The translations under genes were made by a program, and so were the position numbers. From JAHBVH01 sp034432375 (GTDB taxonomy: Bacteria; Chloroflexota; Anaerolineae; Caldilineales; Caldilineaceae), in the NCBI GenBank assembly GCA_034432375.1, contig DAOUCA010000103.1, forward strand, positions 191,447 to 255,446: 64,000 bases of DNA, in the 5' to 3' direction. Below are positions 8,076 through 16,712 of the stretch, piece by piece. Numbering within the stretch: the first letter of the stretch is position 1; each line of letters begins with the position of its first letter. A model generated the notes under the pieces. The model worked only from the letters and a program-made list of their open reading frames with translations. It was not told the DNA's origin and made no database searches.

Positions 8076-8855
8076 CTACTCATCCTTAATGAATGGTTCC
8101 TCGGAAAAGTCTCTGGGCACACGCGGCTTGAAGAGCAGATAGGCTAACCCTACGCTACCAAAAAAGAGCACGATGAGCGGAACCATGACAATCGTCATAT
8201 TGACTGGATCGACAGTCGGGGTAATCGCCGCCGCAACAATCGCGATCACCACAAAGGCTTGCCGCCAAACCTTGATCAACATGGGGCCACTCACAAGCCC
8301 CATACGGGCCAACAGGGCAACCACCAGCGGCATTTCAAAGGTTACGCCAATCCAAAAGACCAGGCGCGTCACAAAGTTCAGATAGTGATCAGCAGCCCAG
8401 TTGGGATCGAAGCCGGTTAAGACGGTGCTCAAAAAGCCCACTGCGACAGGCAGAAGCACAAAAAAGGCAAAAGCGGCACCGATGACAAATAGCACCAATA
8501 CAGCCGGCAACGTGAGAATAATGGTCCGTCGTTCGTGGGGATAGAGCCCCGGTGCCATAAATGCAATAATGTGATAGAGAATAACCGGCATGGACAACGC
8601 AGTTGCGGCCGTAAAGCTGACCTTGAGGATGATCCCCACAGAATCCAGTGGATTGAGGATTTGGAGTTGGATCCCCATGTCACGGGCGGTGCTTGTGACA
8701 AAGGTAACCAAATTATTGTAGAAAAAGAGCGCAATAATCGTGGAAACAACCAAGGCACTACATACCCAGACCAACCGCGTACGGAGCTCAATCAAGTGCT
8801 CCATCAAGGTCATTTGGCTCTCATTGGGATCCAAAGCCGAAGCATGTTGGCTCAT
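8076..8855 (-). CDS. tatC: Sec-independent protein translocase subunit TatC
   Basis: 259 residues with six membrane spans. The N-terminal MTLMEHLIELRTRLVW matches the conserved HLxELRxR motif that receives twin-arginine signal peptides; FMAPGLYPHERR and F..PL.V..L blocks follow. TatC with TatB forms the receptor for folded Tat substrates in the cytoplasmic membrane. Its start overlaps the stop of tatB by 4 bp (ATGA), so the pair is translationally coupled. Complete. Confidence 0.96.
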   Translation of the reverse strand: MSQHASALDPNESQMTLMEHLIELRTRLVWVCSALVVSTIIALFFYNNLVTFVTSTARDMGIQLQILNPLDSVGIILKVSFTAATALSMPVILYHIIAFMAPGLYPHERRTIILTLPAVLVLFVIGAAFAFFVLLPVAVGFLSTVLTGFDPNWAADHYLNFVTRLVFWIGVTFEMPLVVALLARMGLVSGPMLIKVWRQAFVVIAIVAAAITPTVDPVNMTIVMVPLIVLFFGSVGLAYLLFKPRVPRDFSEEPFIKDE

Positions 8856-9658
8856 AGCTGCGTCTCCTCACTATCCAATTGACCATTGCGTTCAACCACA
8901 GGTTCGGCGGGAAGAGTGACAGTAGGCACCTGATCGGCATGACCATTGGTCTGTACGACTTCTTGCGCTGGTTCCACAAACGACGATGGGTTCGTCTTCG
9001 TTGCATTCACCTGCGGCACCGATGGTTCGGCTTTATGGGCTGGTGCGATCCGATTTTCCGGCTCGCTGCTAGGCTCGTCAGCAGTGGACACACTGTTTAT
9101 TGCCTTCACCTCGGTTGCGGGAGCTTCTATTTTTTCAGAGGTTGGGTCAGAGGTTGCAGTAGTCTTATCGTCGCTGATGTTCACCGTTTCAGCCCCCAAA
9201 GTTTCAGCTAGAGCAGCGTCATCACTTTTGGGGGTAGCAGCAGGCGTTACTGCGGTCGATTTTGTAGCCGCCCCCGCTGTGGTCGAAGCGGTTGTTGACT
9301 TGACCACTCCGTTTTTTGCAGCGGCTGGTTTTGCGGGTGCCGGAGTTGTCTTTTTGACCGCCGTTGCGGGGGTAGTGCTCTTTTTGGCCGGTGTCTTTGC
9401 CTTCCCGTCCTTGGCATTTTCTTCTTCATCGATGTTATCGATGGCCTCTTGCAACAGCCGCCGCGGGTTTAGATCTTCCAACGCCTTAAAGTCATCGCCA
9501 AATTGTGAGGTAAATTCCTGTGAGAGATTGCGGACTTGGCGGATAAATTTTGCCACTTCGCGCAAAGCACTAGGGAGCCGTTCCGGTCCCAATACAATCA
9601 GTGCCACAATGGCAATCATCACCAATTCGCCAAAGCCGATCCCAAAAAAGCTATCCAT
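8852..9658 (-). CDS. tatB: TatB/TatA-type translocase subunit with long Ala/Pro/Lys-rich tail
   Basis: 268 residues. The N-terminal hairpin MDSFFGIGFGELVMIAIVALIVLGPERLP is one membrane span plus the FGxxE and GPxxLP signatures; the Glu and GPERLP suit TatB. An amphipathic helix (ALREVAKFIRQVRNL) follows. Residues about 95-268 are a low-complexity Ala/Thr/Pro/Lys tail, unusually long for TatB. No separate TatA is seen here, so this protein may serve both roles or tatA is elsewhere. It lies 3 bp after nusB and overlaps tatC. Confidence 0.92.
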   Translation of the reverse strand: MDSFFGIGFGELVMIAIVALIVLGPERLPSALREVAKFIRQVRNLSQEFTSQFGDDFKALEDLNPRRLLQEAIDNIDEEENAKDGKAKTPAKKSTTPATAVKKTTPAPAKPAAAKNGVVKSTTASTTAGAATKSTAVTPAATPKSDDAALAETLGAETVNISDDKTTATSDPTSEKIEAPATEVKAINSVSTADEPSSEPENRIAPAHKAEPSVPQVNATKTNPSSFVEPAQEVVQTNGHADQVPTVTLPAEPVVERNGQLDSEETQL

Positions 9659-9661
9659 AAG

Positions 9662-10189
9662 TTACGTCCAGAGAAATGAGTTACGTTTTAACGCAGCTCC
9701 CAATACACCGTTAATAAAGCGGGGGCTACTATCACTGCCAAACTCTTTTGCCAACTCCACCGCTTCGTTGATAACCACTTTGGGTGGAGCATCAACCACC
9801 TGACTACTGATTTCAAAGAGCGCTAGGCGCAAAATATTCCGATCGATAATGGCCAATTGGTCAACAGGCCATTCTGGGGCCAATTCTTCGATCAATTGGT
9901 CAATACCCGCTTGATGACGCACGACACCGCTAATTAACCAACGTAAAAATGTAGCACCTTGTGCACCAATTTGGCTTTCACGGAGGCGTTCATCAACCAC
10001 AAAGCCGGGCTTATGTTGCACACAATCGATCTCATAGAGCGCCTGCAAGGCCACTTCGCGGGCGTGGTGCCGTTGCAAGATCTCATCATGCCGCATTTTA
10101 TGGGGCGTGGCAACCTGCGTCAATGATTGGATGGGCACCTCATCAACATGTGCTTGATTGATGTGCGCCGGATCGTCGTTTGTATACAT
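9662..10189 (-). CDS. nusB: Transcription antitermination factor NusB
   Basis: 175 residues, with an extra N-terminal 35-40 residues before the core (HHAREVALQALYEIDC). Conserved NusB elements include IDQLIEELAPEWPVDQLAIIDRNILRLALFE and VVINEAVELAKEFGSDSSPRFINGVLGA. NusB binds boxA RNA with NusE (S10) during rRNA antitermination. It is 40 bp downstream of fabG and 3 bp upstream of tatB in the same operon. ATG at 10189 is the first start of the frame; ATG at about 10099 (MRHDEILQRHHAR) would remove the extension, so the start is uncertain. Confidence 0.94.
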   Translation of the reverse strand: MYTNDDPAHINQAHVDEVPIQSLTQVATPHKMRHDEILQRHHAREVALQALYEIDCVQHKPGFVVDERLRESQIGAQGATFLRWLISGVVRHQAGIDQLIEELAPEWPVDQLAIIDRNILRLALFEISSQVVDAPPKVVINEAVELAKEFGSDSSPRFINGVLGAALKRNSFLWT

Positions 10190-10229
10190 AGGGTATCTAG
10201 AAAATCATCTTCACCTGAAGTAGATCGGC

Positions 10230-10976
10230 CTACATAACCAATCCACCATCGACGGTCAATACCTGTCCGGTGATAAACCCCGATCGCTCTGTTGCCAAAA
10301 ACGCCACGGCCCAAGCAATTTCTTCTGGGGTCCCCATGCGGCCGATTGGCGTGTTGCTGATGATCGTTGCGCGTTGCTCTTCCGTTAACACATCTGTCAG
10401 GGCAGTCGGAATAAAACCGGGTGCAACTACATTGACTGTAATATTCCGGCTGGCCACTTCCCGTGCCAAGCTTTTACTAAAACCAATCAACCCTGCTTTA
10501 CTGGCAGCATAATTTGACTGACCTGCTTGCCCCGTAAGGCCAACCACACTAGAAATGTTAATAATGCGACCCCAACGGCTCTTCAACATCCCGCGCAGCG
10601 CCGCTTTGGTAACAGCATAGACACTTTTCAGGTTGGTGTCAATAACGGCGTCCCAATCATCTTCCTTCATACTCATCAAGAGCGTGTCGCGTGTCGTGCC
10701 GGCATTATTTATCAGGATGTCGAGGCTACCGAGTTCACTTTGCACCTGTTTGACAAGTGCCGCTGCGTCATCGACATTACTCACATCGGCCTTATAAATC
10801 TTACACACAGCTGCGGTTGCCGCACCGATCTCTGCGGCAATTTGCTCAGCACCGGCAGCATTCCCACGGTAATGAATCGCCACTTTGGCACCGCCAGCCG
10901 CTAGTTCGTGGGCAATTGCAGCACCGATCCCGCTGCTGCTGCCGGTAACTAGGGCGACTTTGTCAGTAAAATTCAT
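10230..10976 (-). CDS. fabG: 3-oxoacyl-ACP reductase FabG
   Basis: 248 residues, the standard FabG length. SDR landmarks: the NADP-binding VTGSSSGIGAAIAHELA, NNAGTT, catalytic Ser in NISSVVGLTGQAGQSNYAASKAG with the Tyr-x-x-x-Lys pair, and the FabG-specific ending FITGQVLTVDGGLVM. It reduces beta-ketoacyl-ACP in fatty-acid elongation. It sits between fabD and nusB on one strand; a 170-bp gap to fabD holds a hairpin and a TATAAT at 11021-11026 (minus strand) that could give fabG its own promoter. Confidence 0.95.
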   Translation of the reverse strand: MNFTDKVALVTGSSSGIGAAIAHELAAGGAKVAIHYRGNAAGAEQIAAEIGAATAAVCKIYKADVSNVDDAAALVKQVQSELGSLDILINNAGTTRDTLLMSMKEDDWDAVIDTNLKSVYAVTKAALRGMLKSRWGRIINISSVVGLTGQAGQSNYAASKAGLIGFSKSLAREVASRNITVNVVAPGFIPTALTDVLTEEQRATIISNTPIGRMGTPEEIAWAVAFLATERSGFITGQVLTVDGGLVM

Positions 10977-11081
10977 GGCTCTCTTCGCTATCCTTCTCTT
11001 TGTGTCTCTATAACAATCCTATTATAGCGCCAAAGTTGGCAAATGGCGAATACTCTTTTTTGTAATTGCAGTGTGGCCTCA

Positions 11082-11130
11082 TAAAACTTTCACTCTTTGC
11101 GCCACAATTGGGCGCTTGAAAGAGTGAAGT
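11082..11130 (-). terminator. Hairpin between fabD and fabG, possible leaky terminator
   Basis: Arms at 11086-11103 and 11110-11130 (stem with one or two mismatches, ending ACTTT...AGT), followed on the minus strand by a short TTTT. It lies 18 bp after the fabD stop. With the TATAAT at 11021-11026 just beyond it, fabG-nusB-tat may be transcribed both by read-through and separately. Confidence 0.5.
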
Positions 11131-11147
11131 CTTTACCACAAAAGAGA

Positions 11148-12143
11148 CTACGCAGCGGCAGACTGAATCCCCTGGACAAATTGTACAATGCCCGCTACGT
11201 TGGAAACACTCTGTCGATTGACACTGCGGTCAATCCGGCGAACCAAGCTGGAAAGTACATCGCCAGGGCCAATCTCTACAAAGTTAGTAATACCAGCCGC
11301 CAGCGCAAAGTGCATAGAAGCAGTCCAGCGTACGCTCCCCGTCAGTTGCGTCGTCAATTCTGCGCGGATGGCTTCCACCGTGGTCAACGGCTCTGCCGTC
11401 GTATTGCCAATCACCGGCACCTCTGGCAGTGCGATAGAGGCCGCATCGATTGTACGGCGCAATGCTTCCGACGCCGGTTGCATCAGTGGGCTGTGCGAGG
11501 CCACACTTACGGCCAATGGAACCACTTTGCGTGCGCCAGCCGTACGGATCGCGTCCATCGCCACCTCCATTCCCACTTTATCCCCAGAGATTACGACCTG
11601 CCCAGGACAATTATCATTGGCCACAACGGCAATCCCTTGGTCCTTTGTGACATCAGCACAAATTGTCGCAACCTGTGCCTCGTCCAACCCAAGGATCGCC
11701 GCCATCAACCCAGGATTGGTGCTCCCCGCTTCTTTCATCAAACGACCGCGCTCGCGCACCAACCGGAGACCATCGGCAAAGCGCAAACTGCCCGCCGCTA
11801 CCAGCGCGCTATACTCTCCCAAACTATGGCCGGCAACATAAGAGGTAGTCGTGGCAGCAGGGGGCGCCGCGTGACCGCCCAACTCGCTATGGATCGCCCG
11901 CAACAGCGCAACACAAACCGTCAACAAGGCGGGTTGCACATTGATCGTATCAGTCAATTCCTCTTCCGGCCCCTCAAAACAGAGACGGCTCAAGGCAAAA
12001 CCGAGCGTATCGTCGGCTTCTTCAAAAACGGCCTTGGCCGCGGGGTAAGCCGCAGCAACATCTTGGCCCATGCCAATTTGCTGACTGCCCTGGCCAGGAA
12101 AGAGCAGGATCGTTGAGTGGAGAGCATACAACAGTGGAAACAT
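11148..12143 (-). CDS. fabD: Malonyl-CoA:ACP transacylase FabD
   Basis: 331 residues from ATG 12143; an alternative ATG at 12170 adds nine residues and neither has a good ribosome site. The N-terminal LLFPGQGSQQIGMG and the nucleophile elbow GHSLGEYSALVAAG (Ser in GHSxG) are diagnostic. VSVASHSPLM carries the conserved active-site His. The C-terminal FVEIGPGDVLSSLVRR also fits. It loads malonyl groups on ACP at the start of fatty-acid synthesis. FabG follows; acpP, fabF and fabH are not in this window. Confidence 0.95.
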   Translation of the reverse strand: MFPLLYALHSTILLFPGQGSQQIGMGQDVAAAYPAAKAVFEEADDTLGFALSRLCFEGPEEELTDTINVQPALLTVCVALLRAIHSELGGHAAPPAATTTSYVAGHSLGEYSALVAAGSLRFADGLRLVRERGRLMKEAGSTNPGLMAAILGLDEAQVATICADVTKDQGIAVVANDNCPGQVVISGDKVGMEVAMDAIRTAGARKVVPLAVSVASHSPLMQPASEALRRTIDAASIALPEVPVIGNTTAEPLTTVEAIRAELTTQLTGSVRWTASMHFALAAGITNFVEIGPGDVLSSLVRRIDRSVNRQSVSNVAGIVQFVQGIQSAAA

Positions 12144-12298
12144 AGATCGTACTTTTTTGGGTAGGCTCATCTGTGAAAAGTGTAAGTTGTCAGAGGCCGT
12201 GATGCACCACTTTGGCGCGCAACTCACACTTTCGGCTGATGAGCGTTTTGGGTATACTGAATGGACAAATCGCTGTCAGGGGAGGGAGAACGGGCAAC

Positions 12299-12334
12299 AA
12301 AAAAGGGGATTTGGTAACGATGCCAAATCCCCTT
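12299..12334 (-). terminator. Rho-independent terminator of yceD-rpmF
   Basis: Stem arms 12303-12314 and 12323-12334 (GGGGATTTGG-type, perfect) followed on the minus strand by six T. A second hairpin at 12359-12398 (TTGAAGGGCC stem) precedes it, directly after rpmF, with a weaker T run. Confidence 0.85.
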
Positions 12335-12410
12335 GTAATGATGGCAAGACCACATAAATTGAAGGGCCTGTTGCAGATACAAACAACTGGCCCTTCAATG
12401 GATAGAGGCT

Positions 12411-12599
12411 TTACGCGGCATCACCGAGATCCAACATCTGACGGCCCTTATAGTAGCCACAGTGGGGGCAGACACGATGTGGCATCGTCGGCTGATGGCA
12501 ATTGTTGCACTCAACCAGCTTGGGTGTCCCAATCGCATCGTGGGCGCGACGACGATTGCGACGGCCTTTGCTCAATTTTCGTTTTGGTAATGGACCCAT
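12411..12599 (-). CDS. rpmF: 50S ribosomal protein L32
   Basis: 62 residues. MGPLPKRKLSKGRRNRRRAHDA is the basic L32 N-terminus; the zinc ribbon is complete with CNNC and CPHC pairs (residues about 31-34 and 44-47), so this is the zinc-binding, non-paralogous form. It follows yceD in the usual bacterial order (DUF177-rpmF). A leader of about 140 bp separates the two genes. Strong terminators follow. Confidence 0.96.
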   Translation of the reverse strand: MGPLPKRKLSKGRRNRRRAHDAIGTPKLVECNNCHQPTMPHRVCPHCGYYKGRQMLDLGDAA

Positions 12600-12737
12600 T
12601 TTTTGCTCCTTATTTAGGGAATACGCTCTGTCAAAAAACAGTAGCGACCTTCACACATCGACCAGTCAATATCATTCTCTTCAAGCAACGTTGCCAAGCA
12701 GCCTGTACTGGTAGTGTATACCAGCCATTCGCTACTG

Positions 12738-13331
12738 TTACTTTCGTTGCCGCTTGCCATCGTTCTCTTGTTGTAATTTCAAGAGCGCTGCCCAGCGGGG
12801 ATCAACTCCTTCAGGAATTGTATCACTCTCATCTTGTCGAGCCTTCTGCTGCTCGGCAAGCGCTACCCGCTGCGCAATCAAATTTGGGCACTCGCCACTG
12901 CCAGCCCAATTACAGGTCGGATACATCGGCAACGCCAACCAAATGTTCTGGCGCACAACTTCGCCGATATCCAAAATATGATGTTCATCGATCAATAACG
13001 CTTCATCTTCAAAATCAGCTGAATCACCCTCGAACTCATCAGGACGCAGGTAACGACCGGTCTCTACCGCGGTTAAAGGACGAAAGCTTTCTTCAATTGA
13101 AAACCGAAGCGGCATAACGATTGGCTCAATGCAGCGACCACAGGTCACTCGAACTGCTGTATGCAATTGCCCCGTTACCAACACGCCACTGTTAATACGC
13201 ATGATTTGCAAATCCCCCATCAACGGGCTAAGAAATGCCAAATCATCCAGTTCTTCAAACGTTTCGTTTAACTGGTAGCGACGTATTGAACCAACCGGTT
13301 CTTTGAGCAACTGAGCAACATTGAATTCCAT
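12738..13331 (-). CDS. yceD: YceD/DUF177 protein
   Basis: About 197 residues from ATG 13331 (MEFNVAQLLKEPVGSIRRY, the usual opening of Chloroflexota members); the frame extends upstream to 13370 and ATG 13337 is also possible. Core elements are VTGQLHTAVRVTCGRCIEPI with paired cysteines, and a later PTCNWAGSGECPN Cys pair that suggests a metal site. DUF177 proteins are linked with 23S rRNA processing and are almost always encoded beside rpmF, as here. A consensus promoter lies about 175 bp upstream, so the leader is long. Confidence 0.9.
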   Translation of the reverse strand: MEFNVAQLLKEPVGSIRRYQLNETFEELDDLAFLSPLMGDLQIMRINSGVLVTGQLHTAVRVTCGRCIEPIVMPLRFSIEESFRPLTAVETGRYLRPDEFEGDSADFEDEALLIDEHHILDIGEVVRQNIWLALPMYPTCNWAGSGECPNLIAQRVALAEQQKARQDESDTIPEGVDPRWAALLKLQQENDGKRQRK

Positions 13332-13511
13332 GTTCATCTTTGTCGCATCCAAACGCAACCACCAACGCAAAAACCATGATAAGCAAGCATCTATCTAAAC
13401 ATGGTTGCTACCAATGCCCGGCGCTGTTACAGGCCATTACATACTGGAGCAGAACTTGTTCCTCTATAACAAACGCGAGCCTACACAGATTTGTTCAATA
13501 GACAAGTGAAT

Positions 13512-13540
13512 ATTATAGCGCGATAGGATGCGGATGTCAA
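13512..13540 (-). promoter_or_regulatory. Consensus sigma-70 promoter of yceD-rpmF
   Basis: On the minus strand TTGACA (13535-13540), 17-bp spacer, TATAAT (13512-13517): perfect match in both boxes. Predicted start near 13505, leaving a leader of about 170 bases before yceD. Confidence 0.85.
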
Positions 13541-13556
13541 ACCCTTTATAAATCAA

Positions 13557-13601
13557 TCACAAAAACAGAGCAGCAGATAATATAGGTCTGCTGCTCTGTT
13601 T
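13557..13601 (-). terminator. Terminator downstream of the TM2-like gene
   Basis: Perfect 14-bp stem (13563-13576 with 13588-13601, AAACAGAGCAGCAG type), followed by five T on the minus strand. It separates the TM2-like gene from the yceD promoter. Confidence 0.75.
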
Positions 13602-13612
13602 CCGCTTAGTTA

Positions 13613-13780
13613 CTCATGTTACGTAGTCTTACGCACTGAGATTGAAATCCCTTGCTGACAGCGAGAAGTCACCTCAGCGAGGGAAAACGCGCTTAGTGCC
13701 CGAGGGCACTTCTCGATGTTATACTCAGCTCTGAATGGGAACCGGAGTTTTGCTGGGGTAGAAACTCCGGTTCCCATTTC
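13613..13780. repeat. Composite repeat: CTCATGTTACG end, internal hairpins, GGAACCGGAGTTT inverted repeat
   Basis: CTCATGTTACG at 13613-13623 equals the terminal repeat of the elements at 19923 and 41564. Then come a CGAGAAGT...ACTTCTCG hairpin with an inner GTGCCCGAGGGCAC, and at 13733-13780 an inverted repeat of the 759-820 family. No matching right end was found, so this is probably a remnant or a merger of two elements. Confidence 0.6.
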
Positions 13781-13835
13781 AACCGCAGTATAGAGCCGGG
13801 TTTTAACCCTGTTGCAAGGTACCCCAACAATATCA

Positions 13836-14075
13836 CTAGCTATAGGGATGACGCTTGGCGTAATTATACGACTGCACGGCGGCCAAAATGTGACAGATCC
13901 AGCCAAGTGTCCCCCCGCTTCCAATCCAAAAGCCTGGGGTAATTATCAACCAGAAGATCGCCCATAGGATCCGGCCATTGTAGATATCACCCAACCCCGG
14001 CAAGATTGCGCTCAAAACAGCGGCAAATCCAGGGTTGCGGACTCGACCATTGGCAATATATTCATAACGAGACAT
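13836..14075 (-). CDS. Small TM2-like membrane protein
   Basis: 79 residues. VRNPGFAAVLSAILPGLGDIYNG followed by two membrane spans (ILWAIFWLIITPGFWIG and LGWICHILAAVQSYN) matches the pattern of TM2-domain and related small proteins (PGLGxxYNG motif). Function of the family is unknown. It stands alone with its own terminator. ATG at 14075 follows a usable AAAGGAATGGATTAA leader. Confidence 0.8.
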   Translation of the reverse strand: MSRYEYIANGRVRNPGFAAVLSAILPGLGDIYNGRILWAIFWLIITPGFWIGSGGTLGWICHILAAVQSYNYAKRHPYS

Positions 14076-14288
14076 TTAATCCATTCCTTTATCTTTGTGT
14101 ATAGCCGGCGTTTGCACTACCGGTTAATCTTTCTATCATTCTCTACGCAGTAAGCGTCGTTTTGTTGCAATTATCATAGCAGTGTCATGTTGTTCCTGCC
14201 CGAAATTCCACAGACAATTTCCCGTCAACGGTCTGATATCGCTGACAAGCAAAGGTTCATCCTGCGTTTTTACGCAACACAAAGATTG

Positions 14289-14301
14289 CGTTAAGATAAC
14301 G
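14289..14301. promoter_or_regulatory. Short dyad CGTTA-AGA-TAACG upstream of the SDR gene
   Basis: Perfect 5-bp arms with a 3-bp centre, 59 bp upstream of the SDR start. Could be an operator; no regulator gene is adjacent, so this is weak. Confidence 0.3.
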
Positions 14302-14359
14302 TATTCAATCCAGACAATGGAAACTGAGAAATAACCAATCATCGGAATGAGGAGATATT

Positions 14360-15133
14360 ATGCGGTTAGCAGGGAAAGTGGCATTAATCACTGGGGCAGG
14401 CAGTGGGATTGGACGGGAGAGCGCTCTTCTATTTGCACAAGAAGGGGCAGCGATTGTTGTGGTCGATGTCAACGATGACGGCGGTACAGAAACGGTAACA
14501 ATGATAGAAGCGGCTGGTGGCCAGGCAACCTATGTCCACGCTGACATCGCACAAGCCGCTGATTGCGCCAAAATGGTCCAAGGCGCCGAAGAGCGGTACG
14601 GCAAGCTCAACGTGCTCTTTAACAACGCAGGGATCATGCGTCACGACGATGACGACGCCGTGAACACCGAAGAATCGGTCTGGGATATCACGATGGCGGT
14701 CAATCTCAAAGGGGTTTATTTGGGCTGCAAGTACGGCATCCCAGCCCTGCGTCGTGCCGGTGGCGGCTCGATTATCAATACGGCCTCCTTTGTCGCCCTC
14801 ATGGGAGCGGCAACACCGCAACTCGCCTACACCGCAAGCAAGGGAGGCGTGTTGGCCATGACGCGTGAGTTGGCTGTCGTCCACGCCCGTGAAAATATCC
14901 GCGTCAACGCGCTTTGCCCTGGCCCCTTGCGCACCGAACTGCTGATGAGCTATCTCAACACCGAAGAGAAGAAACAGCGGCGTCTTGTCCATGTGCCAAT
15001 GGGCCGCTTTGGCGAGGCCAAGGAGATGGCCTACGCCGCGCTCTATCTGGCATCGGATGAATCTTCTTATGTAACGGGCACCGAATTTACGGTCGATGGC
15101 GGATTGACGGCCGCCTATGTAACACCGGAGTAA
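14360..15133 (+). CDS. SDR-family NAD(P)-dependent oxidoreductase
   Basis: 257 residues, with GAGGAGATATT ribosome site before ATG 14360. Classical SDR: LITGAGSGIGRESALLFAQEG (Rossmann glycine motif), acidic residues VVDVND after beta-2 (NAD preference likely), NNAGIM, catalytic Ser in NTASFVALMGAATPQLAYTASKGG with YTASK, and the ending YVTGTEFTVDGGLTAAY. Substrate cannot be told from sequence. Monocistronic, ending at a hairpin terminator shared with the convergent helicase gene. Confidence 0.93.
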   Translation: MRLAGKVALITGAGSGIGRESALLFAQEGAAIVVVDVNDDGGTETVTMIEAAGGQATYVHADIAQAADCAKMVQGAEERYGKLNVLFNNAGIMRHDDDDAVNTEESVWDITMAVNLKGVYLGCKYGIPALRRAGGGSIINTASFVALMGAATPQLAYTASKGGVLAMTRELAVVHARENIRVNALCPGPLRTELLMSYLNTEEKKQRRLVHVPMGRFGEAKEMAYAALYLASDESSYVTGTEFTVDGGLTAAYVTPE

Positions 15134-15215
15134 TCAACCGAGTGCGCTGCGCTTAGGTCCGAGCCGGCACAGGGTACTCTACGCAACCAGTAACTAACGT
15201 AAGGCACCGGGCAAA

Positions 15216-15248
15216 CAAAGAACGACCACCGGCGGTGGTCGTTCTTTG
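15216..15248. terminator. Bidirectional terminator between SDR and helicase genes
   Basis: Perfect 15-bp stem (15216-15230 with 15234-15248; CAAAGAACGACCACC) and 3-base loop, between two convergent genes. T-run quality is modest. Confidence 0.8.
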
Positions 15249-15284
15249 TATTCTATAACCAACTGGGGGATTGCAGCAGCGCGC

Positions 15285-16712
15285 CTAGCGTGCAGTTGCC
15301 GGACGTCGGCGCTGTGGTCGCCAACGCCGACGGGTTTTCTCCTCACCGCCGGTGGTCACACCATCTGTACTCTTTGCCGGCTGCGCTGGACTATGGCCGG
15401 CCGGTGGCCGTTGGCTGGTGGCAGAATTGGCACCATTGCTTGTGCTGCTACCATTACCATTGTTATGACCATTCCCATTGCTACGGCTGTACCTTGTCGG
15501 TGCCCCATTACTCTGGCGATGCTGCTGCACCGGTCGCACCGGTCGTCCACTTTGGGGCCGTGCCGATCTGACCGAAATTTCCGGTACAAAACCGCTGTAA
15601 TTAAAGCCATCCAAGCGCCGCTGCTCAAGGCGCATATCGAGCACCTTTTCGATCTCCCGAATCATTGGCGCGTCGTCGGGCTCGGCAAAGGTAAAGGCAT
15701 CGCCCGTCGCTTGAGCACGACCGGTGCGGCCAATGCGATGGGTATAAGCATCAACCGTATCGGGCATGTCAAAGTTAATCACATGCGAAATCTCAGCGAC
15801 ATCAATGCCACGGGCCGCGATGTCCGTGGCGACAAGGATTTGGAATTTGCCGGAACGGAAGCCATCCATTGCCGTCTGGCGGGCGGGCTGGCTCATGTTG
15901 CCCTGCAACGCAGTGACTCGGTAACGACGGTCACTTAAGGTAACGGCTAAATTGCGCGCCCGCCGCTTGGTGCGGGTGAAGATGAGCACCCGGTCGGTAT
16001 CCATCTGCTCCAACATCGAAAGCAACAGTGACGTTTTTAGCCCTTGTGTCACTGGATAGAGCGCGTGGGAAACAGTTTTAGCTGGCGCAATCAGATCGAC
16101 CTGAACGGTCTGCGGTTCGACCAAGATTTCATCAGCCAGTTTGCGAATGTCACTGGGCATGGTTGCCGAGAAGAAGAGATTTTGCCGCTGCTTAGGCAGC
16201 AGATTGATGATGCGGCGGATATCCGGCAAGAAGCCCATGTCAAACATGCGGTCGGCTTCGTCAAGAACCAGCACTTCGATCTGCGAGAGGTCAACCGCTC
16301 GCTCATTGTGCAGATCGAGCAGACGGCCGGGGCAGGCAACGATTATTTCGGCACCACTGCGTAGCGCGCGAATCTGCGGGATCTTGCTGACGCCGCCATA
16401 GATCGGGATGCTGCGGACCTTGGTCTTAGCCCCAAATTGTACAATTGTTTCGTGGATCTGTTCAGCTAGTTCGCGAGTGGGGGCAACAATCAGCACACGG
16501 GTACGTCGTAGTTGGCCCATGGTCAAACGTTGCAGAATCGGCAGCACAAAGGCCGCCGTTTTGCCGGTGCCAGTCTGGGCCAGGCCCAACACGTCACCAT
16601 CTTTGAGGACAACAGGGATCGCCTGCGCCTGAATCGGGGTCGGGGTATCAAACCCCGCGGCTTTGATGCCGGCATTAATGCGCGCGTCAAAACCAAATTG
16701 TTCAAAAGTCAC
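15285..16712 (-). CDS. DEAD-box ATP-dependent RNA helicase
   Basis: Start set at GTG 16712, giving MTFEQFGFDARINAGIKAAG, because AAGGAG lies eight bases upstream; an open frame to 16748 has no site. 475 residues. Motifs in order: Q motif (GFDTPTPIQAQAIP), AQTGTGKT, PTRELAEQ, DEAD (LVLDEADRMFDMGF), SAT, then VATDIAARGID and HRIGRTGR. The C-terminal 100 residues are disordered, rich in Asn/Gly/Ser then Arg, a typical RNA-binding tail of RhlE-like enzymes. Probably acts in ribosome assembly or mRNA decay, perhaps in cold. Single gene. Confidence 0.95.
   Translation of the reverse strand: MTFEQFGFDARINAGIKAAGFDTPTPIQAQAIPVVLKDGDVLGLAQTGTGKTAAFVLPILQRLTMGQLRRTRVLIVAPTRELAEQIHETIVQFGAKTKVRSIPIYGGVSKIPQIRALRSGAEIIVACPGRLLDLHNERAVDLSQIEVLVLDEADRMFDMGFLPDIRRIINLLPKQRQNLFFSATMPSDIRKLADEILVEPQTVQVDLIAPAKTVSHALYPVTQGLKTSLLLSMLEQMDTDRVLIFTRTKRRARNLAVTLSDRRYRVTALQGNMSQPARQTAMDGFRSGKFQILVATDIAARGIDVAEISHVINFDMPDTVDAYTHRIGRTGRAQATGDAFTFAEPDDAPMIREIEKVLDMRLEQRRLDGFNYSGFVPEISVRSARPQSGRPVRPVQQHRQSNGAPTRYSRSNGNGHNNGNGSSTSNGANSATSQRPPAGHSPAQPAKSTDGVTTGGEEKTRRRWRPQRRRPATAR

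Noticed and set aside
8946..9803. 285-codon plus-strand frame opposite tatB
   Set aside because: Antisense shadow of the low-complexity Ala/Pro/Lys tail of tatB.
13436..13466. GGAGCAGAACTTGTTC-like motif also near 20068 and 25940
   Set aside because: Similarity is partial and short; could be shared promoter-leader composition, so it was not called a repeat family.
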